Of a stretch of DNA of 19,034 nucleotides, positions 13,419-18,785 are shown piece after piece (positions within the stretch are counted from its first letter, which is position 1; every line of letters starts with the position of its first letter). The translations under genes and the position numbers were made by a program. A model generated the notes under the pieces. That model was not told the origin of the DNA, did not search any database, and saw only the letters and a list, made by a program, of their open reading frames with translations. Source of the stretch: JAJYKN01 sp045403145 (GTDB lineage: Bacteria; Nitrospirota; UBA9217). The DNA lies in assembly GCA_045403145.1 (NCBI GenBank), contig JAXIPA010000264.1:1-19034 (forward strand). Direction: 5' to 3'.

Positions 13419-13946
13419 ATGCCAGTTGTTAACGGACTAGAAATCAACGATCTCGTAAAGGTAGTTGAATCGGTGAAGCAGAACTGGGAAAAAGGCAAGA
13501 CCGTCTGGAAGGCAACGACGGATTGGAAGGGCGGCTTCAAGGTCGAGACCTGCTCGCGGGATTTCAAGCTTTTGGCTGACGAGCCTGAAATGCTGTGCGG
13601 AACCAACATGGCTGCCAATCCCGTGGAGATGGTCCTGCAGGCATACGGCGCGTGTCTGTGCATCGGGTATGCCATGAACGCCGCGGTGCGGGGCATCGTT
13701 ATCGACGGCATCAAGACAGAGCTCGAGGGTGAAATCGATCTGCCCGGGTTCCTGGGTCTTGAGGCGCCGGAAAAACTCAAGATGGACAAGCTTCCCGGGT
13801 TCAAGAACATCAAGGTCAAGGTGATGATTAAATCCAAGGCCGACAAGAAAGCCCTCGAAGAACTCCACAAGCATGTGGTGGCGACCTCTCCCGTGGGAAT
13901 GACGCTCTCCCGGCCGGTAGCGATCCAGGCCACGCTGGAGGTCTAA
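13419..13946 (+). CDS. OsmC/Ohr-family protein with one catalytic cysteine missing
   Basis: This is a 175-aa cytoplasmic protein. The central helix PVEMVLQAYGACLCIGYAMN carries C79 and C81 at the position of the first OsmC peroxidatic cysteine. The following GIKTELEGEIDLPG and the final SRPVAIQATLEV fit the OsmC beta-sheet. The family's second cysteine normally lies in a CPV motif, but here the sequence is TSPV (156-159), so classical hydroperoxide reduction is doubtful. C45 and C60 are extra. OsmC-like proteins missing this residue are often found near sulfur-carrier genes. AGGAGG lies 8 bp before ATG. The stop abuts the start of the DsrE-like gene, so the two form one operon. Confidence 0.85.
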   Translation: MPVVNGLEINDLVKVVESVKQNWEKGKTVWKATTDWKGGFKVETCSRDFKLLADEPEMLCGTNMAANPVEMVLQAYGACLCIGYAMNAAVRGIVIDGIKTELEGEIDLPGFLGLEAPEKLKMDKLPGFKNIKVKVMIKSKADKKALEELHKHVVATSPVGMTLSRPVAIQATLEV

Positions 13947-14363
13947 ATGCAGGCGCTCGCGACTCAAGACGTTACGAACTGCGCGGAAAAGGGCAAGAGC
14001 GAGCTGTTCATCGTCCTGTGCGCTTCGGGATTTGAGAACATCCCGCGGGTGCGCTCGGCCCTGATGTTCTCGGCACTGGCGGCCTCGGCCGATTACCGCA
14101 CGATTCTGTACTGCATTCAGAACGCCGTGGACGTTATGGTGAAGGGCGCCCTCGAAAGACAGGAAAATGCCGAGTCGGGGTCGCCGACAATCAGTCAACG
14201 GCTCCATGAGGCGCTCGACATGGGCGTGGAGATCCAATGCTGCACGCAGACCATGGCCAACAAAAAGATCATGGAAGACGATCTTCTCCCCGGAGTCAAG
14301 CCGGCAGGGGCCATGAGTCTCATCGAGCTTGCGTCACAGGCCAGAGGCTCTTTGTGTTTTTAG
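13947..14363 (+). CDS. DsrE-family sulfur-relay-like protein
   Basis: This is a 138-aa cytoplasmic protein with the DsrE/DsrF-like alpha/beta fold pattern: ELFIVLCASGFENIPRVRSALMFSALAA, then YRTILYCIQNAVDVMVKG, then a cysteine pair in GVEIQCCTQTMANKKI (C98, C99) where the family carries its sulfur-bearing cysteine. Other cysteines are at 12, 25, 56 and 137. The ATG follows the OsmC-like TAA with no gap, with GGAGG inside the previous gene. DsrE-family proteins move persulfide sulfur between partners. Beside an OsmC-like protein and under sigma-54 control, it may buffer thiol damage caused by copper; that is inference. Confidence 0.82.
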   Translation: MQALATQDVTNCAEKGKSELFIVLCASGFENIPRVRSALMFSALAASADYRTILYCIQNAVDVMVKGALERQENAESGSPTISQRLHEALDMGVEIQCCTQTMANKKIMEDDLLPGVKPAGAMSLIELASQARGSLCF

Positions 14364-14479
14364 TGTGAAGGGCGGACCGGGCGAGGGGCGTTTTAACCGT
14401 TGAACGAAATATCCGCTCCTCCCCTTCTTCCTTTCCCCTTGCTGCGCCCGCAGCGAATTTGGGCCGCCGTAGTCCTCCG

Positions 14480-14498
14480 CCGGAATCTCCGGTTCTTT
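14480..14498 (+). terminator. Possible terminator after the DsrE-like gene
   Basis: CCGGA (14480-14484) and TCCGG (14488-14492) pair around ATC, then TTCTTT. A perfect 12-bp palindrome, GCCGGGCCCGGC, follows directly at 14499-14510. Together they could stop transcription of the OsmC-DsrE unit. The rest of the long gap 14364-14576 shows only further small GC dyads, such as CCAGG/CCTGG at 14554-14568, and no gene. Confidence 0.4.
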
Positions 14499-14615
14499 GC
14501 CGGGCCCGGCTCTTCATTACCCTCGATCAAAGCGACACCGCAATAACCTTGTTCCAGGTTTGTCCTGGTCCTACACTGCTCAGCAGGATGCGCTTAAAGT
14601 ATGATGCAAGCAAGT

Positions 14616-14632
14616 GTGTGAGAAGCTACATC
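14616..14632 (+). promoter_or_regulatory. Putative activator site (UAS) B
   Basis: GTGTGAGAAGCTACATC differs from UAS A at one position and lies at the same distance, 110 bp, from the -24 GG. The flanking palindrome of copy A has been lost or never formed here. GTATGA recurs at 14599. Confidence 0.55.
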
Positions 14633-14683
14633 TCTTAGAGCAGGTGAAACAATCGGCGTAACTCCTTCTTCCTATCCATCGCA

Positions 14684-14696
14684 TACTCCCTTGATT
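14684..14696 (-). promoter_or_regulatory. IHF-like site B
   Basis: On the minus strand AATCAAGGGAGTA matches WATCAANNNNTTR with one mismatch, at the same relative position as in copies A and C. Confidence 0.35.
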
Positions 14697-14724
14697 TCCC
14701 CAGCTAAAAACCACCCCCGCTATT

Positions 14725-14740
14725 TGGCACGCAAGATGCA
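14725..14740 (+). promoter_or_regulatory. Sigma-54 promoter B
   Basis: TGGCACGCAAGATGCA is identical to promoter A, with GG and GC 10 nt apart. Transcription should start near 14751, and the next ATG is the leader ORF at 14760. Confidence 0.85.
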
Positions 14741-14759
14741 ATATATTTGTGTAGAAAAG

Positions 14760-14807
14760 ATGATCCGGGATATTCGAGAATGCGGGGTGGAGCTCATGAA
14801 ACTTTGA
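14760..14807 (+). CDS. Leader ORF B, 15 aa (MIRDIREC...), frame-shortened
   Basis: It encodes MIRDIRECGVELMKL. The first eight codons match leader A with mostly synonymous changes. One base is then missing relative to copy A (GAGGCT versus GAGCT), which brings an early TGA. Restoring that base recovers AHETL as in copy A and runs to a TAA further on. It could be a real shortening, a decayed copy, or an assembly error. Confidence 0.4.
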   Translation: MIRDIRECGVELMKL

Positions 14808-14866
14808 GCAGGCGGTTCAACAGGCAGTAAATGTGCATGACAATACTCTGAAGAGAGGTGATAAAA

Positions 14867-15286
14867 ATGAAGACGATTGTTTCTCTGTTAACGACAATGG
14901 TGTTCGTGTTTGCTTTTGGCACGGCCTTCGCGGATGATTGGCCGACGGAAAAAAAAGTCCACAGATTCATCGGCACGGAATTGCACGATGAGGTTTTTCC
15001 CGTACAGAAGGTTGAGGTAATGGCGCCCAGCGCGGCAGCCGGAGGTTTACGCGCGGCGGAGAGCGGCAAAGGCACGATGATTTGGGAGGGCCTTTTCGGC
15101 AATTACGTATCAACCGAAGAGGTCGATACGTACAGGGATATGGACAGAGGTTTTGCGAAGCCTGAGGCCGTGAGCGGCGCAGCTCCTGGCGGCTTACGCG
15201 CGGAAAAAGCGGACAAGGGCGGCGAGATTTTCAACAGCCTTCTCGGAGAGAGAGGAAGTAAAGCGGATACGCATATAGCATATTGA
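14867..15286 (+). CDS. Small secreted protein B, paralogue of 8514
   Basis: This is a 139-aa paralogue of the protein at 8514, with the same 22-residue signal peptide (ending GTAFA) and mature start DDWPTEK. A 32-residue stretch from IWEGLFG to KPEAVS and a stretch near the C-terminus (AEKADKGGEIFNSLLGERG) are unchanged, while residues 30-70 vary. The internal repeat GGLR...IW/IF...L.G is kept, though the first unit has lost its E and D. It has no cysteine. ATG 14867 is preferred over GTG 14858 because the AGAGG spacing (8 bp) matches copy A. It heads an operon with a FixH-like lipoprotein, HD-GYP, a Met-rich protein and a barrel. Function unknown. Confidence 0.85.
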   Translation: MKTIVSLLTTMVFVFAFGTAFADDWPTEKKVHRFIGTELHDEVFPVQKVEVMAPSAAAGGLRAAESGKGTMIWEGLFGNYVSTEEVDTYRDMDRGFAKPEAVSGAAPGGLRAEKADKGGEIFNSLLGERGSKADTHIAY

Positions 15287-15317
15287 GACCGTTTTGCTCA
15301 ACGTCGCGGACCATATT

Positions 15318-15358
15318 TGAGATGCTTCTCTCTATCTCACAAAGCGCTTGCTTGAGAT
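15318..15358 (+). other. Conserved 3' hairpin 1, copy B, with a competing arm
   Basis: ATCTCA (15334-15339) can pair downstream with TGAGAT (15353-15358), as in copy A, or upstream with an extra TGAGAT at 15318-15323. The two pairings are mutually exclusive. Confidence 0.5.
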
Positions 15359-15393
15359 GCCCGGGACAGGGAATACGATGCATCAACCATTGG

Positions 15394-15422
15394 ACAAGCA
15401 GGTCATGAAACGGCCTGCTTGT
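15394..15422 (+). other. Conserved 3' hairpin 2, copy B
   Basis: ACAAGCAGGTC (15394-15404) pairs with GGCCTGCTTGT (15412-15422) over 11 bp including one G-U. It is the counterpart of 9043-9073. The changed bases keep pairing, which suggests selection on the RNA structure. Confidence 0.55.
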
Positions 15423-15508
15423 TGTGTATCGGGCATGTTCAGACGCTCCGGTCCTCAGACGCTTTCTTTCCGGCATTGAGGTCATTGAAGCGGGAAGGAG
15501 TAGTCATC

Positions 15509-16078
15509 ATGTGGAAAAGAGCCATTGTTATCGGGATCGCAGGAGCGGTACTGCTTGTCCTGAACGGCTGCATGATGTGGATGCACGGGGACATGGCCGA
15601 AGGGCACGGCGGGCATCGCGCTGAGCAGGGGACCGCACTCGTCAAAGAGATCCGGCAAGGCGACGTAAAAATGACCGCCGAAATTCCGCCGCTTTGGACC
15701 GGAAGAGAAACGGCTCTTATTGTCAAGGTCGAGGACCTGTCAAGCGGCAGGCCGCTTAGCGGAGCCGAAGTTGATGTTCTCGTGCAGCCGAAAGATCAGG
15801 CCGGCATGTTGAAGTCCGTTCAAGGCAGCGCCCGTGAAGGCGTGGAGAAGGGCGTGTATGTCTTCCGGCAGACGTTTGCGGAAGGCGGGTGGTATGAAAT
15901 CGTCTTTACGGTGAAGAACACGCCAGGGCCGGGAGGAACACCCGTTTCGCTCGCTGTGCAGAAAGAGGTCCTTCAAGCGCCTAAGGCGGACACGTCGGGG
16001 CACGGCCGGAAACCCACTACCATGTATATCTTCGGCGGGGCGATGATGGTGGTAATGATGCTGGCGTTCATGCTGTAG
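15509..16078 (+). CDS. FixH/YtkA-like lipoprotein with C-terminal membrane helix
   Basis: This is a 189-aa envelope protein. The signal peptide ends VLVLNGC, with lipidated C21, followed by a Met/His-rich segment (MMWMHGDMAEGHGGH). Residues about 45-155 form a single immunoglobulin-like domain of the FixH/YtkA type (GRETALIVKVEDLSSGRPLS ... VYVFRQTFAEGGWYEIVFTV). A hydrophobic C-terminus (MYIFGGAMMVVMMLAFML) would anchor it a second time. Such domains accompany copper-transport and cytochrome-oxidase assembly genes. ATG 15509 has AAGGAG 8 bp upstream; the longer frame from 15419 is not credible. It replaces copA as the gene behind the duplicated cassette. A role in periplasmic copper handling is inferred. 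Confidence 0.75.
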   Translation: MWKRAIVIGIAGAVLLVLNGCMMWMHGDMAEGHGGHRAEQGTALVKEIRQGDVKMTAEIPPLWTGRETALIVKVEDLSSGRPLSGAEVDVLVQPKDQAGMLKSVQGSAREGVEKGVYVFRQTFAEGGWYEIVFTVKNTPGPGGTPVSLAVQKEVLQAPKADTSGHGRKPTTMYIFGGAMMVVMMLAFML

Positions 16079-16124
16079 GGAACTGCGTTGCTAAAAGAAA
16101 CCGGATGCTGTTCCGAGGATAGTT

Positions 16125-17126
16125 ATGCCGACGTTCGTTAGTCATAAGAAGACAAAGATCGCAATTTTGATCGCTGTTACGACGATAACGGCGTTGTTTC
16201 ACTTTTTCATCCCCACTGAGCAGCATACGACGCACATGCTGCATATCGCGCTCCGGAAGCTCTACTTCCTTCCCCCGGTCATGGCAGGAGTCTGGTTCGG
16301 CCTCAGGGGCAGCGTGTATGCCACGGCAGCAGTAAGCGCGTTGTTTGTCGTCCATACGTTTTTCGACTGGCCGGGGAACTACATGGAACAGGCCAATCAG
16401 ATCGGGGAACTGGCGAGTTTCTGGGTGGTCGGGCTGATATCCGGGTGGCTCTTCGACCGGCAGCGTCTGCTCGCGGAGCGGCTCGTCCGGGCGAATGAGG
16501 AGACCTACCTCTCCCTGGTGTCGGCCTTGGACCTGCGCGAGAGGGACACCTCGCTCCATTCGCAGCGGGTGCGGGACTTCACGCTGCTGCTCGCCGACCG
16601 ACTGGGCGTGCCGGAAGAGCAGAGACGGGTCATCGGCCTGGGGGCTCTCCTGCACGACGTGGGAAAGATAGCCGTATCCGACCGGATTCTGCTGAAACCA
16701 AGCGAGCTGAGCGCGGAGGAACGGTTGGAAATGCGAAGACATCCCGCAGCAGGCTACAGGCTGCTCAAACCGATCAGTTCTCTGGCGGAAGCGGCGGAGA
16801 TAGTGTATGCCCACCATGAACGTTTCGACGGCACGGGATATCCGAAGGGGCTCAAGGGAAAGGACATCCCCCTGGGCGCCCGGCTTTTCGCCGTAGCAGA
16901 CGTCTTCGACGCACTGACGTCCAACCGGCCCTACCGAAGAGCTGCCGGTTACGACGAGGCTTTGCGCATTATCAGCGAGGAGTCGGGTAAGCACTTCGAT
17001 CCGCTGGTTGTCGCAGCATTCAGGAGCATCGAGTCGTGGGAATGGATGATTCTGCGCACGAATTATGACGAGGCGGGAAGTCGGTATCCTTTTTGGGAGG
17101 CGCGATTAGCGGCGAAGGCGGCGTAG
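16125..17126 (+). CDS. Membrane HD-GYP cyclic-di-GMP phosphodiesterase
   Basis: This is a 333-aa protein. The N-terminal 110 residues contain about four membrane helices, with a His-rich loop (TEQHTTHMLH, 31-40) after the first, similar to membrane sensor regions of histidine kinases. The HD-GYP domain follows: H145, HD at 177-178 in LLHDVGKIA, H206, H230-H231 and the DGTGYP motif (235-240), which predicts hydrolysis of cyclic di-GMP at a two-metal site. GAGG lies 6 bp before the ATG, 46 bp after the FixH-like gene. Placement in a metal operon suggests that metal stress is coupled to biofilm or motility decisions; the histidines of the loop could sense metal. Both points are inference. Confidence 0.88.
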   Translation: MPTFVSHKKTKIAILIAVTTITALFHFFIPTEQHTTHMLHIALRKLYFLPPVMAGVWFGLRGSVYATAAVSALFVVHTFFDWPGNYMEQANQIGELASFWVVGLISGWLFDRQRLLAERLVRANEETYLSLVSALDLRERDTSLHSQRVRDFTLLLADRLGVPEEQRRVIGLGALLHDVGKIAVSDRILLKPSELSAEERLEMRRHPAAGYRLLKPISSLAEAAEIVYAHHERFDGTGYPKGLKGKDIPLGARLFAVADVFDALTSNRPYRRAAGYDEALRIISEESGKHFDPLVVAAFRSIESWEWMILRTNYDEAGSRYPFWEARLAAKAA

Positions 17127-17185
17127 GGGTAGCTTTCACGGATCACATCCGCATATTCTGCAGCAAATATAAGGAGGTTCGGAAC

Positions 17186-17626
17186 ATGAAAAAGGTCATT
17201 GGAGTTGCAGCAGCAGTTATGTTAATGACGGGGGTCGCCCTGGCCCAGATGGGAGGCGGCGGCATGATGGGCGGCCAGGGGCAGCAGCAACAGCAACCGG
17301 GCGGCATGATGGGCTCCCAGCAGTCCCAGCAGATGATGGGCGGTCAGATGATGGGCCAGGGCATGATGCGGGACATGTCCGGCATGATGAAGCAGATGAA
17401 CGAGACGATGCAGAAGATGTCCCATACCATGGACCACCAAACGGTCACGGACCACGCGAGGATGCAGGAGATGGGCAAAATGATGCATGAGATGTCGACA
17501 CAGATGAACGATATGGCCACTCACATGGAACAGGGAAAGATGGACGAGGGAACGGTCAAGAAGATGCATGAAAAAATGCAGTCCATGAACAAGAAACTGG
17601 ATGCGATGCAGAAGGAAGGCAAATGA
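17186..17626 (+). CDS. Met-rich periplasmic protein, probable copper binder
   Basis: This is a 146-aa secreted protein. The signal peptide ends GVALA. The mature chain has about 34 methionines in total, arranged first as five GMM/QMM units among Gly/Gln (about 22-60), then as an amphipathic helical region with M every three to four residues and several His (MSHTMDHQTVTDHARMQEM). It has no cysteine or aromatic core. Dense thioether and imidazole ligands fit Cu(I)/Cu(II) or Ag(I) sequestration in the periplasm. ATG 17186 has a strong AAGGAGG 8 bp upstream and is preferred over the longer frame at 17093. Its stop overlaps the next start (ATGA). Low complexity makes family assignment unreliable. 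Confidence 0.8.
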   Translation: MKKVIGVAAAVMLMTGVALAQMGGGGMMGGQGQQQQQPGGMMGSQQSQQMMGGQMMGQGMMRDMSGMMKQMNETMQKMSHTMDHQTVTDHARMQEMGKMMHEMSTQMNDMATHMEQGKMDEGTVKKMHEKMQSMNKKLDAMQKEGK

Positions 17627-18471
17627 AAATGCAAAAACCTGTGAACGGCCGCCGAGTTGAGAATGATCCCGGAGGGGGAAAGCTCAGCAGGAGTGCAGGT
17701 GGAGGCTTCGTGAGCAGCGTGGGGAGGAGCCATGCTCCAGCCGTTCACATGGTTATTGCGCTGATGTTGATTTTATTCCTGCCGCTGGCAGCCGAAGCGG
17801 AGAATGGACGCGGATATCTTGAGGTCAGCGGCGGCTATAAGACGGGCGATTTCGGCACACCGATCAGGACCAATTTGTTTTCCATCACTCCGACTCTTGG
17901 TTACGTTTCAACGAACTATGACGTAAGCGCGACCATTCCCTATCTCTTTCTGGAGAACAGTGGTGCGACCCAGGCCGGGATGATGAATTCAGTGAGCGGT
18001 CTCGGCGACGTCATCCTGCGCGGAGGCAGGGTGCTCATTCCGGAGAGCAAGAGCGGTTTTTCGCTGGACGGGTCGCTGGCTGTCAAGCTCCCTACAGCGG
18101 ACGAAACAAAAGGCCTGGGAACGGGGGAGACGGATTACGGTGCATTTCTGGGCGGCCATGAGCGGCTTGACGCCTTCAAACTCTCTCTTCTTGCCGGGTA
18201 TATCAAAGTCGGCGATCCCCCATCCGTTGACTACAACGATATCTATCTCTACGGGATCGGTCTCTCGCGGATATTCGGCAGCACCGAGCTGTACACATCG
18301 TTTGAAGGCAGGAGAACCACGGTCCCGGGCGCGCAGGATCCGCAAGAGGTCAATGCCGGATTTTTTCATGTGCTGAACGCCGACTATGCGATCAAAGGCG
18401 GCGTCTTCGGTGGGCTGAACAACGGCGGACCGGACTTCGGGCTCAACCTTGGAATCGTCAGATGGTTTTAG
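17623..18471 (+). CDS. Outer-membrane beta-barrel protein
   Basis: This is a 282-aa protein that becomes a barrel of about 230 residues after a signal peptide (MVIALMLILFLPLAAEA, residues 43-59). Repeated strands such as GYLEVSGGYKTGDF, NYDVSATIPYLFLEN and FKLSLLAGYIKVG end with GIVRWF, the C-terminal aromatic beta-signal. ATG 17623 overlaps the previous stop (ATGA) with GAAGGAAGG nearby, but leaves an unusually long N-terminal extension; GTG 17710 with GGAGG 4 bp upstream is an alternative. It resembles transporter-like barrels annotated near efflux or phenol-pathway genes, but no substrate can be read from sequence. It is the last gene of the copy-B operon. Confidence 0.75.
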   Translation: MKMQKPVNGRRVENDPGGGKLSRSAGGGFVSSVGRSHAPAVHMVIALMLILFLPLAAEAENGRGYLEVSGGYKTGDFGTPIRTNLFSITPTLGYVSTNYDVSATIPYLFLENSGATQAGMMNSVSGLGDVILRGGRVLIPESKSGFSLDGSLAVKLPTADETKGLGTGETDYGAFLGGHERLDAFKLSLLAGYIKVGDPPSVDYNDIYLYGIGLSRIFGSTELYTSFEGRRTTVPGAQDPQEVNAGFFHVLNADYAIKGGVFGGLNNGGPDFGLNLGIVRWF

Positions 18472-18522
18472 CTCTGCGTGATAACGGCCCTTCCCCCCTG
18501 TTTTTTTATGCTATTATTCACT

Positions 18523-18539
18523 GTATGAAATACTACATT
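18523..18539 (+). promoter_or_regulatory. Putative activator site (UAS) C
   Basis: GTATGAAATACTACATT matches the A/B motif at GTATGA-n-A and CTACAT. It starts 121 bp before the -24 GG, 11 bp (about one helical turn) more than in A and B, so it would face the polymerase on the same side. The flanking sequence is not duplicated, which makes the match more telling. Confidence 0.5.
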
Positions 18540-18601
18540 CAACAGAGCAGATCATTGATAAGGCGCCCACGAGAAGAATAATTGTCATACCGCGCTTTCT
18601 G

Positions 18602-18614
18602 TAATCCATTGATT
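18602..18614 (-). promoter_or_regulatory. IHF-like site C
   Basis: On the minus strand AATCAATGGATTA matches WATCAANNNNTTR at every defined position. It is placed as in A and B, with TTGATTTC starting 35 bp before the -24 GG. Confidence 0.5.
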
Positions 18615-18642
18615 TCCCGGAAATAATTAAAACCTCATGTTT

Positions 18643-18658
18643 TGGCCCGCTCGTTGCA
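18643..18658 (+). promoter_or_regulatory. Sigma-54 promoter C
   Basis: TGGCCCGCTCGTTGCA has GG at 18644-18645 and GC at 18656-18657 with 10 nt between, one mismatch in the -24 box and a perfect TTGCA. Transcription should begin near 18669. Confidence 0.8.
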
Positions 18659-18662
18659 TCTC

Positions 18663-18707
18663 AACCGTTAGAGTTGAAAAAATGAATAATAAGTGGGAGA
18701 AACGGTT
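18663..18707 (+). other. Leader hairpin C
   Basis: AACCGTT (18663-18669) and AACGGTT (18701-18707) are perfect inverted arms. A nested CAAC/GTTG pair also lies at 18662-18676. The hairpin starts at the predicted transcript start and would enclose the leader ORF start. Confidence 0.4.
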
Positions 18708-18735
18708 GCGGGTGCGTCGGCACTATTTGAACTGA
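18682..18735 (+). CDS. Leader ORF C, 17 aa, basic
   Basis: This is the first ATG on the predicted transcript. It encodes MNNKWEKRLRVRRHYLN and stops 50 bp before the FixH-like ATG. It is not similar to leader ORFs A and B and has no good ribosome binding site. It is listed because its position repeats the pattern; it may be chance. Confidence 0.25.
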   Translation: MNNKWEKRLRVRRHYLN

Positions 18736-18785
18736 GGAAAATAAATGACAGTATCAAGCAAAACAGAAAGAGGAGGGAGAAAGTC

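Larger units (their letters stand above)
14577..15466 (+). repeat. Segmental duplication, copy B (about 0.89 kb)
   Basis: This block is collinear with 8226-9112: the same order of UAS, IHF-like site, sigma-54 promoter, leader ORF, small gene, hairpin 1 and hairpin 2, ending in CCTCAGACGC. Beyond the right edge the two copies lead into different genes (copA versus a FixH-like lipoprotein), so the block behaves as a regulatory and gene cassette placed ahead of two operons. Confidence 0.85.
18472..18785 (+). other. Intergenic control region before the second FixH-like gene
   Basis: This 314-bp gap holds the third UAS, IHF-like site, sigma-54 promoter and a leader ORF, listed separately. A seven-T run at 18501-18507 follows a C-rich stretch without a clear stem, so I do not call a terminator for the barrel gene. 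Confidence 0.6.

Noticed and set aside
14499..14510. GCCGGGCCCGGC palindrome as a regulator site
   Set aside because: It directly follows the terminator-like hairpin in a GC-rich stretch and is far from any promoter; more likely part of transcription-end structure.
17222..17569. His/Leu-rich minus-strand open frame opposite the Met-rich gene
   Set aside because: ATG/CAT complementarity turns Met repeats into His repeats. The + frame has the signal peptide and a strong ribosome site.
18501..18507. T-run as terminator after the last barrel gene
   Set aside because: No stable stem precedes it, only a C-rich stretch.
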